From assembly GCF_903166585.1 (NCBI RefSeq), contig NZ_CAESCM010000001.1, forward strand, positions 310,001-374,000: 64,000 bases of DNA, read 5' to 3'. Every line of letters begins with the position of its first letter. The stretch's first letter is position 1. This DNA comes from Pedobacter ghigonis (GTDB lineage Bacteria > Bacteroidota > Bacteroidia > Sphingobacteriales > Sphingobacteriaceae). The translations under genes and the position numbers were made by a program. Shown piece after piece: positions 34,899 to 43,656 of the stretch. The notes beneath the pieces are model-generated. The model was not told where the DNA came from and ran no database searches. It saw nothing but the letters and a program-made list of their open reading frames with translations.

Positions 34899-37886
34899 TC
34901 AAATTATCTGTTCTTCAAGAGTGTCTTTCCAGATTACAAATCCTTTCCGCTCATCTGAATAGTCATGTAGGATGCGGCTGAAGTTTGATGGCGCAGAAGT
35001 TAAGTAAGCTAGCCTACCTTGATTTCTTATTACTCTGACATACTCATTTATTCGTTCAAGTTCGATTTTTAAATCACCAACACTTTTATTGATACGCCAA
35101 ATATATGTTGCTTCTTCACTGTCTAATGTTTCCATTATCATATGGAAGTGATCTTTCCCATCCAAGAGAAACAAGAATGCGAATGGACTTAAGACAAATC
35201 TAACTTTTAATATATGAGTGGCATGGAATTCAGCCAAATACCTCAATTGTCTTTGGTGCCTGTAATTTCCTTTATTCAAAACATCATTAAGTAACTCCTC
35301 GCCGGATTCATAAGGCAAATTATTGCCCTCAGAAATTGCTCCCCCATTTTGAGTGGCATCTATCTTATATCCTGAATTTCGCTTAAACAAAGTATTTTCT
35401 ACATACCGGAATCTGGCCGCCTCAATAATTTCCCTGCTTAATTTATTTATATCTTCCGACCTAGCCGATTTAGCTATGATATTGCCACTTCTTAAGACTA
35501 AAGAAATTTCGGCTCTAACCGACTTTGATTTTAAAAATTTTTCAAAGTATGGTTTCAAAACCTCAAATTCCGGCCTTATCGTCAAATTTTCAATATCAAA
35601 ATTGATTTCCATTCCATAATCTTTCACTGATATATCAAAAGAAACTGCTCCATATAGGAAATCAAGCTTTTCAATGGGAATATTTATTGATTTTTCTATA
35701 ATTGATTCTTGCTGTGATTTCGGTAATTCTTTCTGCTCATCAAAATCATCAAATAGAGTTAGTGTTTTTTCTAATTTTCTGTAGTAGACATTTCTTTTAA
35801 GAAACATTCGATTTAGATATTCAATCTTTATATCTCTGTAGTCATAGATAATTGGTTTAATTTCAGATCTTTGAACTCTTCCAATATACTGCACTAATTT
35901 GCCTTCAAATGAGAATGGATATACAAGGAACAGACATTGTGCGTTGCTCAGATCTGAACCCTCTCCAAAAAATTGACCAGTGGTAATAAGGGCTTGATAA
36001 TTTCCGGAATTTAAAGCTCCCCATTTCATTTTCCGGTTAGCTTCTGAGTCATCCCCACTAAGTGTGATGACCTCAAAGTTTCTTTTGAGCTGCTGGTGCA
36101 AAGTTTCAATATGTTCTTTGCGCTCTGTTAGAATAATTACTTTTTTACCTCGGCCAATTTGTAATGTAATATCCTCTATAATTAAATTATTTCTTAAACT
36201 GTCATGTATCAGTATGTTTGATAGTGTTTCAAAACGATCTGTTTTTGCATTATATGGTACATCAAGTGCTGTATTCCTTATAATTATTTCCGGTGATTGT
36301 TCGTTTTTTACACTACTGCTTTCTATTTCCGATATTATTTCCCCAAGATGTACAGAGATTAAGTTTCCATTATCATTTTTACGAAATGGCGTAGCCGTGA
36401 GGCCATAAAGATAATATGAATTAAGTTGACCAATCGTGCCACTGAAGGTTTCAGCCGCGATATGATGACATTCATCTACAATTATAGTCCCGAATGAGGA
36501 TTTTATTTGAACTGCATTTTCGCCTTTAAGCTCTTTAACCAGGCTCTGAATCATTGCGATCGTTATGTGGGTGCCGATTTTTCTTTTGCCCTGGCCAATT
36601 GTGCCTATGTCCTGTTTTTGTATACCCAAGAATGTTTCGATTCTTTCCGCCCACTGATCTGCTAATTGTTTCCTGTGTACCAATATAAGCGCAGGTTGCT
36701 GTTTTGATGCAATTATTTTTAAGCCCATTACAGTTTTTCCTGTCGCAGGCGGAGCTACAATAATTCCAATATTTTTCTTTTCTGCTGCTGCAATAACTGG
36801 GAATTGATACTCTCGGAGTTTTGGGTAAAACGAAAAAAGTATTTCAGGTCTTAGAGTTCTTAGATCTTTAAGATCATAATCAATCTTCTGCTCTAAACAG
36901 AATCTGATAAGTTTTCCTATGAAGCCCTTAGGAGCTGAAAAACCACTGGCATTTTCTCGGATAAACCTAAAATATCTGGGTAAACCAAATGTGCTCTTAC
37001 CGCTATTTTTTCTAATGATAAATTCTGTATTCGGAAAATTTAATGATTCCCTTAGAAACTCTGTCAAGGCTGGTGTCAGGCCTTCTCTACTGATTTTAAC
37101 ATCATTAGAAAGGCTGATTGTCAATTTTGTAGGGGACGCATTTTCATTAGCCGCTTCATTGAAAAGCGATGTGTATATATCATCTAAATATTGTATGTCG
37201 ATACGCTCTATCTTTTTTAGAAAGCCCCATTGGTCATCATATTTTTGTAGTGTATCGGGATCTATGAAACAATTATTTCCTTGGCTACTAATTGTTTGAT
37301 TTAGTGGTAGGGCGATGAGATTACCAATCCCTTTTCCAGAAAGGTAGTCCTGATTTGGAAACATTCTGTCGAAACTCGCATTTTTATCGAAAATTGAAAC
37401 TACATTACTGCTTTCAAGAAGTTTTAACAGAATCTTCCGGGCTTTGTAAGCAGGGAAAGGCTTGTTAAAAAAAATCCATACATGCCCGCCATTGCCAGAC
37501 CTGGATCTCTCAAGGTAACAAGGGATTTTATTTTTTTTGCATTCAATTATAAATAAGCGACAATCGTTTATCCAATTTTTTTCATCAAAATCTGCAGCTA
37601 TAAACCACGATGTGTTGTTTTGTAAAAGAGGATAAATTCCAACAAATTGTTTTCCATTTAGATGATTAGCGATCTGGATATTGTCTAGCGCTTGATGTGT
37701 TTTTTCTGTATAGTTCTGAAAACTTCCACCTTTCATTTTGTGAATTTTATACAGATATGGGTCATACGAATAAGCTGGTGAGTATCCGCTTTTGTTTTCT
37801 TTTTCCCATCGCAATGCGAAAACATCTTCTCTTCCCTTAAATAGGGACTTATACAAATTAATTTGTTCTTGAGTCAAATTTTCCAT
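34899..37886 (-). CDS. TOTE-type primase-helicase fusion
   Basis: This 995-residue protein begins with an archaeo-eukaryotic-primase-like domain (about residues 10-240). The catalytic acids Asp99 and Asp101 lie in AADFDEKNW, and SGNGGHVWIFF (residues 130-140) carries the family His135. A superfamily 2 helicase follows: Walker A APPATGKT at 378-385, DECHH at 471-475, LTATP at 496-500, and a RecA-2 domain with QYIGRVQRSE. The last ~270 residues are unassigned. This arrangement matches the primase-helicase proteins called TOTE conflict systems, proposed to act on invading nucleic acid. It stands alone here, so the usual third nuclease part may be in its unassigned C-terminus or in a neighbour. 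Confidence 0.85.
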   Translation of the reverse strand: MENLTQEQINLYKSLFKGREDVFALRWEKENKSGYSPAYSYDPYLYKIHKMKGGSFQNYTEKTHQALDNIQIANHLNGKQFVGIYPLLQNNTSWFIAADFDEKNWINDCRLFIIECKKNKIPCYLERSRSGNGGHVWIFFNKPFPAYKARKILLKLLESSNVVSIFDKNASFDRMFPNQDYLSGKGIGNLIALPLNQTISSQGNNCFIDPDTLQKYDDQWGFLKKIERIDIQYLDDIYTSLFNEAANENASPTKLTISLSNDVKISREGLTPALTEFLRESLNFPNTEFIIRKNSGKSTFGLPRYFRFIRENASGFSAPKGFIGKLIRFCLEQKIDYDLKDLRTLRPEILFSFYPKLREYQFPVIAAAEKKNIGIIVAPPATGKTVMGLKIIASKQQPALILVHRKQLADQWAERIETFLGIQKQDIGTIGQGKRKIGTHITIAMIQSLVKELKGENAVQIKSSFGTIIVDECHHIAAETFSGTIGQLNSYYLYGLTATPFRKNDNGNLISVHLGEIISEIESSSVKNEQSPEIIIRNTALDVPYNAKTDRFETLSNILIHDSLRNNLIIEDITLQIGRGKKVIILTERKEHIETLHQQLKRNFEVITLSGDDSEANRKMKWGALNSGNYQALITTGQFFGEGSDLSNAQCLFLVYPFSFEGKLVQYIGRVQRSEIKPIIYDYRDIKIEYLNRMFLKRNVYYRKLEKTLTLFDDFDEQKELPKSQQESIIEKSINIPIEKLDFLYGAVSFDISVKDYGMEINFDIENLTIRPEFEVLKPYFEKFLKSKSVRAEISLVLRSGNIIAKSARSEDINKLSREIIEAARFRYVENTLFKRNSGYKIDATQNGGAISEGNNLPYESGEELLNDVLNKGNYRHQRQLRYLAEFHATHILKVRFVLSPFAFLFLLDGKDHFHMIMETLDSEEATYIWRINKSVGDLKIELERINEYVRVIRNQGRLAYLTSAPSNFSRILHDYSDERKGFVIWKDTLEEQII

Positions 37887-38018
37887 TTACGTAGGATTCG
37901 ATTATAATCTTTCTGTACTACTTTTCGAATATACAGCTATGATCCTAAGATTTGATAATAAATGCTATGCACTAATCTATTTTAAATCTTTTGAAAAAAA
38001 TCGTGTAAACTTGCTAAT

Positions 38019-39368
38019 CTAAATTTGCGTTTTGAACCAGGTTAGGTAATTCTCGATTTGAGATACCAGATAATAAGGGAGATTCAATAGTTTGTATTTC
38101 TTGCCGCCGGGGGTAATGGCATCAGTAATGTGCAGCGAGCCTGCATAAAATCGGATGGCCATATTATGTGGGGACAGATCCATAAACATATGCAAAGATT
38201 TTAATTTACCTTCAGCTCCTGATTTCACTTCTACCGGAATTAGTTGCCCTTCAAAAGGTACAACGTAGTCCACCTCCGCACTTGAAGTAGTCTTCTCCCG
38301 TACCCAAAAATGGAGTGCACTTAAAGATTTAAACTGTGTGGCTAATAACTCTTGACCAACCAAGTGCTCAATTAAGGTTCCTTGATAGACTTTATTTAAA
38401 TCATCAGTTCCTAAAATCTCTGTCTGTATACCAGCAAAATAATTAAGCATTCCAGTATCCAGCACCTGAAGCCTTGGAGATTTCCGATAGTCTGGCAGCA
38501 AAGGCAGTTTTACATCACTTGACGGGTAAATGAGCTCAATTAACAGGGCCTTTTCCAGCGTTCTTAATGCTTCTCCCATATCCCTGGACCGGTAGGGCGA
38601 ATTTCCGAAACCTTCAAACTTAATACGCTGACCGGCCTGTCCAAATGATGCCCTTATCGCATGACCTATATGTAAGGCCTGTGCATTTGTACCGGCATAT
38701 TTCTCAACATCGTCCATATATGCCGTAATCAACGAATCGAAGATTGCTGACAACTCCAGTAGATCTTTGTTTTTACTATACTCTTTAATAACTTCCGGCA
38801 TTCCCCCTATAAGTGCATAGGTATGAAATAGCTGCATGAGTTTATCATGTGTAAAGGTTGGTGCGGGTACCTGTTGTAAATAATTTATCGCTTCCCGCTC
38901 ATCCATAGCACTCAAAAACTCTGGAAAAGAAACAGGTCTTAAAACCATATATTCCACTCTTCCGACCGGAAAGCTAATGTTTTTATCAAATAAAGTTTCG
39001 AGCATACTACCTGCGGCTATTACCGCAATCCCTGGTTGGTCTTCATAAAAATAACGTAGAATGTTTAAGGCCTCAGGCACTTCCTGTATTTCATCAATAA
39101 ACAAAAGTGTATCGTTTCTTTGAGTAAGTGGCTGATTTTTAATAAAAAACAAAGACTGCACGAGTAGTTCGATCGTTGTGAACTCTTCAAAAGGCTTTCT
39201 GTCAACAGCAAGCTCGAGATTGAGATAGATGTACTGCTTAAATTTTTTTGAAAATTGCCCAACAACGGTCGTCTTACCTACCTGTCTAGCGCCTCGTATC
39301 ACTAATGGTTTACGATTTGATTTGGTAATCCATTTTTCTAACTCTGTAAATATTATCCTATCGAACAT
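38019..39368 (-). CDS. AAA ATPase of the DUF4143 family
   Basis: The start at 39368 gives 449 residues (MFDRIIFTELEKW). I prefer it to an upstream ATG at 39470, because the added 34 residues are encoded by promoter repeats and are themselves repetitive (LINPN... twice). An AAA_14 domain has Walker A GARQVGKT (26-33) and Walker B LLFIDEIQEVP. DUF4143 at the C-terminus holds a PD-(D/E)XK-like signature: Asp367 in AEVDYV, and Glu380 and Lys382 in PVEVKSG. These ATPases are common multi-copy genes in anaerobes and Bacteroidetes; their role is unsettled. Expression probably starts from the TAATTTTG box within the repeats. Confidence 0.88.
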   Translation of the reverse strand: MFDRIIFTELEKWITKSNRKPLVIRGARQVGKTTVVGQFSKKFKQYIYLNLELAVDRKPFEEFTTIELLVQSLFFIKNQPLTQRNDTLLFIDEIQEVPEALNILRYFYEDQPGIAVIAAGSMLETLFDKNISFPVGRVEYMVLRPVSFPEFLSAMDEREAINYLQQVPAPTFTHDKLMQLFHTYALIGGMPEVIKEYSKNKDLLELSAIFDSLITAYMDDVEKYAGTNAQALHIGHAIRASFGQAGQRIKFEGFGNSPYRSRDMGEALRTLEKALLIELIYPSSDVKLPLLPDYRKSPRLQVLDTGMLNYFAGIQTEILGTDDLNKVYQGTLIEHLVGQELLATQFKSLSALHFWVREKTTSSAEVDYVVPFEGQLIPVEVKSGAEGKLKSLHMFMDLSPHNMAIRFYAGSLHITDAITPGGKKYKLLNLPYYLVSQIENYLTWFKTQI

Positions 39369-39404
39369 TTGACAAACTTTAATTCCAAAACTACTTGTTG
39401 TTAC

Positions 39405-39518
39405 AAAATTAGGGTTAATTAATGAATATTTCGTCACAGAATTAGGGTTAATTAATTGCCTTTCTGTCACAGAATTAGGGTAAATATAATTAATAATTGT
39501 AATAGAATTAGGGTAAAT
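39405..39518 (-). repeat. Four iterons at exact 33-bp spacing in the DUF4143 ATPase promoter
   Basis: AGAATTAGGGTTAATT-type units start at 39405, 39438, 39471 and 39504, each 33 bases apart. On the minus strand each unit contains a sequence close to the -7 box. The unit nearest the gene reads TAATTTTG, a full TAnnTTTG match, while the others read TAATTCTG or TAATTCTA. The exact phase puts all copies on nearly the same face of the helix, suggesting cooperative protein binding. Confidence 0.8.
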
Positions 39519-39795
39519 GTATTTATTATTGTCATTCTGCCAGTCGCCGAAATGGGTTTAAGGATGTACTGATCCTGCTCATCTTCAGCAGTTAGTCATA
39601 ACTTATTCTTTTCCAGTAGTACGGAACATTTCTCATAAGTGTCGGAAAAGGAGATCCTTTTTTGGGGTTCAAATAAAATTCCGAAGGCAGATGGTAAAAA
39701 ACATTTTAACCTGTTTTTTTGGAAAGTGGAATTGTTTATAAGAGCTTTCCCGAGATTCCCTAATTTAGGGGGAGAAATTATTAATATTAGCAAAT

Positions 39796-40461
39796 ATGTT
39801 ACAAGCTACGCCGACAAAAAACGGAACAGGAATCTCTATCTACGGAGATTATGGAGATTTGAACAGTCTCTATGATACCGTGCATCATGTTGCTGATGCT
39901 CTGGATGAAGGTAATATTTATCAAAAAGGGGCGCATATGTTGCTTTTGAATTTTGCTTATGAGCTTAGACATGCCTTCCAGGGCACACGGCTTATCCAAC
40001 AGGTCTCTTTTGACGATGAACAATCTCATCATTACTATGGTTTTCAGTTAGTGTGGACCGATTTACTGATTTTTATAAATACGCTTCGAGAAAATGCTGG
40101 CTTTATAATGACTGACCGAAAGAACCAGGCCAATCTTTACATGCTGGAATATGTTACTGAGCAGGCTTTGCTAAAATATGATGCGGTGGGCGCTGCTGAT
40201 ATTGTGCCGCTCTTCGGTCGTGGCCTGAGCACTGGAGGCGAAATGACTTTTATTATTTACCAAACACTGCATATAGATTTTGTATCCATGCCAGGTGGGA
40301 AAGCAAGGTTTCGCAAGATAGCTCAATTGCTGCACAGTTATTTTTCGAGTTGGTCGCCTGAGAACAAACGAATAATTCAAGATTTGAATCATTCCGCCCG
40401 GGTCCATGGATGTGAAATTCATGAACTGGAATTCAGGGATTTCCCAGAAATTAAATGGTAA
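39796..40461 (+). CDS. Conserved hypothetical protein, DUF6904-like
   Basis: This 221-residue protein opens with MLQATPTKNGTGISIYGDYGDLNSLYDTVHHV, a pattern I associate with DUF6904. It continues with helical stretches (FAYELRHAFQGTRLI, YYGFQLVWTDLLIFINTLREN). There is no signal peptide, membrane segment or known catalytic motif. The function is unknown. It is followed 19 bases later by the UPF0158-like fragment in the same direction. The family assignment is from memory of the N-terminal pattern and is only moderately sure. Confidence 0.55.
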   Translation: MLQATPTKNGTGISIYGDYGDLNSLYDTVHHVADALDEGNIYQKGAHMLLLNFAYELRHAFQGTRLIQQVSFDDEQSHHYYGFQLVWTDLLIFINTLRENAGFIMTDRKNQANLYMLEYVTEQALLKYDAVGAADIVPLFGRGLSTGGEMTFIIYQTLHIDFVSMPGGKARFRKIAQLLHSYFSSWSPENKRIIQDLNHSARVHGCEIHELEFRDFPEIKW

Positions 40462-40480
40462 TTCAATAAATTGATAAGAT

Positions 40481-40750
40481 ATGAAGATGCCCGATATAGA
40501 AATGATCAAAGTGATTGCGGAGCAATTGGACATGGGTATGCTTTGTTTTTATGATAATGTTAACGTAGAGCTTATGTCTTATACCGACCCCTTGAAAAAT
40601 ATAGGATATTATGATGAACTTTTTATAGACGATATCGAAAAAATTGAGGAGAATTGGGCAGACTATATTCGACTCGAAGGAATGGATAGTACAACATCCT
40701 TTACCATGATGGATCAAAGAAAGTTGTTATATTTCCAAAATATAAAATGA
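40481..40750 (+). pseudogene. UPF0158-like protein, C-terminally truncated
   Basis: This 89-residue protein resembles the N-terminal half of UPF0158 proteins: IAEQLDMGMLCFYDNVNVELMSY, then WADYIRLEGMDSTTSFTMMD. In relatives of about 130-160 residues the last motif leads into a longer C-terminal region. Here it runs into QRKLLYFQNIK and a stop, so a frameshift or deletion probably removed the end. It could still be translated as a short protein. The function of the family is unknown. Confidence 0.5.
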
Positions 40751-40792
40751 TTTGGGATCAATCAGGCCAGATTTAGCTTCTAAGGAAAAAAT

Positions 40793-40829
40793 ATTGTAGG
40801 GAAGTAAAATGAATTTATCTCCCTACAAT
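40793..40829. terminator. 10-bp hairpin between convergent genes
   Basis: ATTGTAGGGA (40793-40802) and TCCCTACAAT (40820-40829) are perfect inverted copies between the rightward UPF0158-like gene and the leftward SH3-like gene. No long T-run follows, so a terminator role is plausible but not shown. Confidence 0.5.
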
Positions 40830-40854
40830 CCTTGGCCCCTACTCGGACATGACA

Positions 40855-41076
40855 TTAATTTATTCCTGCCAGATTACAATAACCTATAGTTCCAGAGGAC
40901 AGGACTTTCACTTTCACCCACTCTCCTTTTTTTGCAAGCTGTTTCACTTTTTGATTACGCTTAAGCGTTTCAATAACAGGATATGATAATCCTGGCCCTG
41001 AGTGAAGACTGATTTCTTTGAGCTTTACTGATGATAGAGGCTCTGCAGGATAACTCTCCACATTGCTAATTTTCAT
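40855..41076 (-). CDS. SH3b-domain protein, N-terminus probably lost
   Basis: This 73-residue protein contains a bacterial SH3 repeat: EISLHSGPGLSYPVIETLKRNQKV...KKGEWVKVKV...GTIGYCNLAGIN. Such domains bind cell-wall or other ligands and are usually exported. The only ATG is at 41076, without a signal peptide. The same frame is open upstream to about 41205, reads like protein (CGVCSPVEAQPAVHASPRKK), and then meets a TAG with no start codon. The original gene was probably longer and is now broken. It follows the damaged DUF5763-type gene. Confidence 0.5.
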   Translation of the reverse strand: MKISNVESYPAEPLSSVKLKEISLHSGPGLSYPVIETLKRNQKVKQLAKKGEWVKVKVLSSGTIGYCNLAGIN

Positions 41077-41242
41077 GTTAGGGGATTGTATATTCTCCTG
41101 GCTAGATATAAATGTCCTCGGCTTGTAAGTGGATGCTTTTTTGCGGGGGCTGGCGTGGACAGCGGGTTGAGCTTCAACAGGCGAACATACCCCGCAGGTG
41201 CCTTGCTAAAGTAAAATGTAATTGAAGAAATGTCTTGGCAAT

Positions 41243-41794
41243 CTATTTATGCTGCCAGCACCTGACACCTCCGACAACCACCCGCTTGCAATAGCCTCCA
41301 GTTTTGTTTTTTGCCCCGCAAACTGAAGAGGTAGATGCGGTGGTTCCACCTGTGCCATTCCCGCCGATTGGAGTGGTGGGAGTATAGCGACCAAAGCTTG
41401 AGGTGCCATTCCCAGAAACTGTGTTGTAAGATAGATCCGCGCGGTTATAACCAAGATTTCCGAATACGACCTCTTCGTCCTTCAGGATATAAGCCTGGAT
41501 GGCTTGATAGCTTGAAATGATTGATGAGACGTTCAACTTCAGGTCAAAGGAAATTTTTCTCTCGATTTTATAAATCCATTTGCCCATGCTGCTGGTTACC
41601 GTTTTAGTTTGATTGGTCGCGTCGGTATAAGAGATATTGCAATAATCATAGGTCCCCTCATAAGAAAAAACTACCGGAACTTGCTCCGGCTGTTTTACGG
41701 TATCCTGCGCTGCTTTCTTGCAGGAACTGGTCATCATCACGAATAAAATAACTAGTACGGCAAATATTTATGATTTTGTAAAAATTGTATTCAT
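41243..41794 (-). pseudogene. DUF5763-type lipoprotein gene with a stop codon inside its signal peptide
   Basis: From the ATG at 41794 the frame reads MNTIFTKS, then TAA (41770-41768), then IFAVLVILFVMMTSSCKK, an otherwise perfect lipoprotein signal with lipobox TSSC. The rest (165 residues from a GTG at 41740) ends in a DUF5763-like Cys/His module: VCGAKNKTGGYCKR...RCWQHK. Translation from the GTG or the following ATGs would lose the signal. The gene is intact except for this one codon, so it is a recent nonsense mutation or a sequencing error. The function is unknown. Confidence 0.75.
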
Positions 41795-42153
41795 ATTTAT
41801 TATTTTAATTAATATGAGCCAAGGTATGACAAAGTAAAAAGACATCATTATGGGTTTCCGTAAATGAGGTCATGATTTAAAGAGAATATTAGGACACATA
41901 CTTCTAATCTCTGGATTTAAAGCCTTAAAAGGATGAAACAGTGAACGAAATTTGGTGACAAATGTCCGCTATATGTGACAATGAAATCGATAGAATGATT
42001 GTGAGTAATTATGTGATAGATACTAAAACGTTCTTTTTGCCCCGCTTGGTAAGTGATAAAATTTTCTTAATAATTCAGTAAAACGAATACCTGCAAATCT
42101 CTGCCTGAGAAAAGTGATTAATCCTGCAGATTACCAGCTCTTATATAATGCAG
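41795..42153. other. Gene-free stretch with a copy of the CAGTAAAA motif
   Basis: About 360 bases without a gene. CAGTAAAACGAATACCTG at 42076-42093 matches the 13085 copy at 16 of 18 positions. The region should hold the promoter of the damaged lipoprotein gene (left) and the end of the AraC transcript (right). Confidence 0.5.
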
Positions 42154-43038
42154 TTAAGATGCACGGCTTAAAGTCCGGTAACGTTCGAGGTAATTTCGTG
42201 GTGAAAGGCCAACTAAATTTTTAAATACCCGGTTAAAGTTATTAAGGCTGTTAAAACCTATTCTTGAGGACAACTCTCCGATAGAGTCTGTGCCATTGCC
42301 GACAGTGAGGTGCTTACATGCTTCGTTAATGCGCACCTCGTTAACGAAAGAAACTAAGTTGCGGCCGGTATGCTTTTTAAAATAACGACAGAAAGCCCCC
42401 GGCGTCATAAATACCTGACTGGAAGCCTCTTCCAAACTAATTGGCCTATGGTAATGCTCCATGATAAAATTAATCACATTACCCAACCGCTGCCCTTCAT
42501 TTTCAGTCATCTGTGGCGCATAATCAAACGGGCAAAGTGGCTGTACTTTTCCAATTTTTTGAAGTTCTTTGACTAATGCGATAAAGCCTAAAAGTACCTG
42601 ATCATGCTCCGCCTGGTAAATGTGCGCCATTATTTTGGCGATTTTCGCAGCTGGCTTGCCGTTAAGCTTGAACCCACTTTTATAATCTTCAAAAATTCTA
42701 TTGGCCGATCTCATTTCCGGGAGATTCAGTATCGCTCCAATGCCTGCTTTCAAATTGAAATAAATGGTATAAGCTTCAATTTCATTGCTGGCCGTGCCAG
42801 CCTCGTCTGTGTTGCCCCTTAATAAATGGGGAATGTTGGATCCGAACATAAAAATGTCGCCCGGACAGAAATCATGCAGGTTGTTTCCCGAAATTACGAT
42901 CCCCTTCCCCCTTACAATCCAGGTCATCTGAAGTTCATCGTGCCGGTGCAGGTGTGGGTAAAAATGAGTATCCAAAATACGTTCTGCGATAATACTCTTC
43001 TCGTTTGGATATAAAATGGTAAAAGGTAAAACTTTCAT
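42154..43038 (-). CDS. AraC-family transcriptional regulator with cupin domain
   Basis: This 294-residue protein has an N-terminal cupin (about residues 15-100) with HLHRHDELQMTWIVRGKGIVI and CPGDIFMFGSNIPHLL. A C-terminal AraC HTH pair (about residues 190-290) contains ISLEEASSQVFMTPGAFCRYFKKHTG and FNSLNNFNRVFKNLVGLSPRNY. This layout is typical of regulators of sugar or aromatic metabolism that bind a small ligand in the cupin. No target operon is adjacent in the same direction. The large SusC/SusD operon ends about 620 bases upstream, so control of it is possible but unproven. Confidence 0.9.
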   Translation of the reverse strand: MKVLPFTILYPNEKSIIAERILDTHFYPHLHRHDELQMTWIVRGKGIVISGNNLHDFCPGDIFMFGSNIPHLLRGNTDEAGTASNEIEAYTIYFNLKAGIGAILNLPEMRSANRIFEDYKSGFKLNGKPAAKIAKIMAHIYQAEHDQVLLGFIALVKELQKIGKVQPLCPFDYAPQMTENEGQRLGNVINFIMEHYHRPISLEEASSQVFMTPGAFCRYFKKHTGRNLVSFVNEVRINEACKHLTVGNGTDSIGELSSRIGFNSLNNFNRVFKNLVGLSPRNYLERYRTLSRAS

Positions 43039-43098
43039 TATAAATTATACTATTGAATTTTTATTTCCCACCGCCTTTCAGCTGTCTGTTCGGTGCGA

Positions 43099-43482
43099 CT
43101 ACCTCATTGTATTATGTCCGGCATGCACCAATATCTCATTGATCAGAATAAGGCTATTGCGTCCTAAGCCCCTAATTCCCCGCAATTGGCTTAAGGTATA
43201 CTTTTCGATAAAAAACACAACCGGAACATCAGCGGCCGAGGCGAACGGTATCTTTTGATAACAAACTTCAGATTCCAAAAAAGACCTGAGTGCAAAAATT
43301 ATCCTGTTATTTGCTTTCCCTTCAATAAGGCTAAAAATGGTTTCCTCTACTGGCGAGTTTTTGAGCGTTATTAAATCCTTCCTTGCATTTAACACTTCAT
43401 TATTTAGCTGCTTATGAAAGGCCTTCACCCTTTCAAGTGCCTCCAAATACTCCTTGTAAGTTATTTTATTTACCATCATCAC
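43099..43482 (-). CDS. Small protein ending in an alpha-CTD/helix-hairpin-helix-like domain
   Basis: This 127-residue protein has an N-terminal helical half (KEYLEALERVKAFHKQLNNEV). Its C-terminus (YTLSQLRGIRGLGRNSLILINEILVHAG) matches the RNA polymerase alpha-CTD-type helix-hairpin-helix: Leu-rich helix, GLGRNS turn, helix. It might bind DNA or contact RNA polymerase. It precedes the AraC gene by 60 bases in the same direction and may be co-transcribed. A shorter relative lies at 13329-13562. Confidence 0.5.
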   Translation of the reverse strand: MMMVNKITYKEYLEALERVKAFHKQLNNEVLNARKDLITLKNSPVEETIFSLIEGKANNRIIFALRSFLESEVCYQKIPFASAADVPVVFFIEKYTLSQLRGIRGLGRNSLILINEILVHAGHNTMR

Positions 43483-43602
43483 TTATCGACCTGTTCTTAT
43501 TAAATATTTGCATTTTTCTGGCTTAACTGCTACTGTGGCAGAAGAAATACGTCATGCTTTAACTACCAATTCAAATAGCCCATAATCTCCATTGGGATGC
43601 AG

Positions 43603-43637
43603 CAAAAACACCCGCCTTCTAAATCGCAGGCAGATGT
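43603..43637 (-). terminator. Rho-independent terminator of the eleven-gene operon
   Basis: On the minus strand a 10-bp stem (ACATCTGCCT paired with AGGCGGGTGT through two G-U pairs, 10-base loop) is followed by TTTTTG. It lies about 20 bases past the stop of the last operon gene at 43657. Confidence 0.75.
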
Positions 43638-43656
43638 TTTGCGTAGTGAGTTTTTA

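Noticed and set aside
39369..39470. N-terminal extension of the DUF4143 ATPase from the ATG at 39470
   Set aside because: The added residues are encoded by the 33-bp promoter repeats and contain the best -7 box; the family begins at the later Met.
39405..39518. CRISPR array from the 33-bp periodicity
   Set aside because: The repeated core is only about 15 bases, the intervening bases are AT-rich and partly similar, and no cas gene is present.
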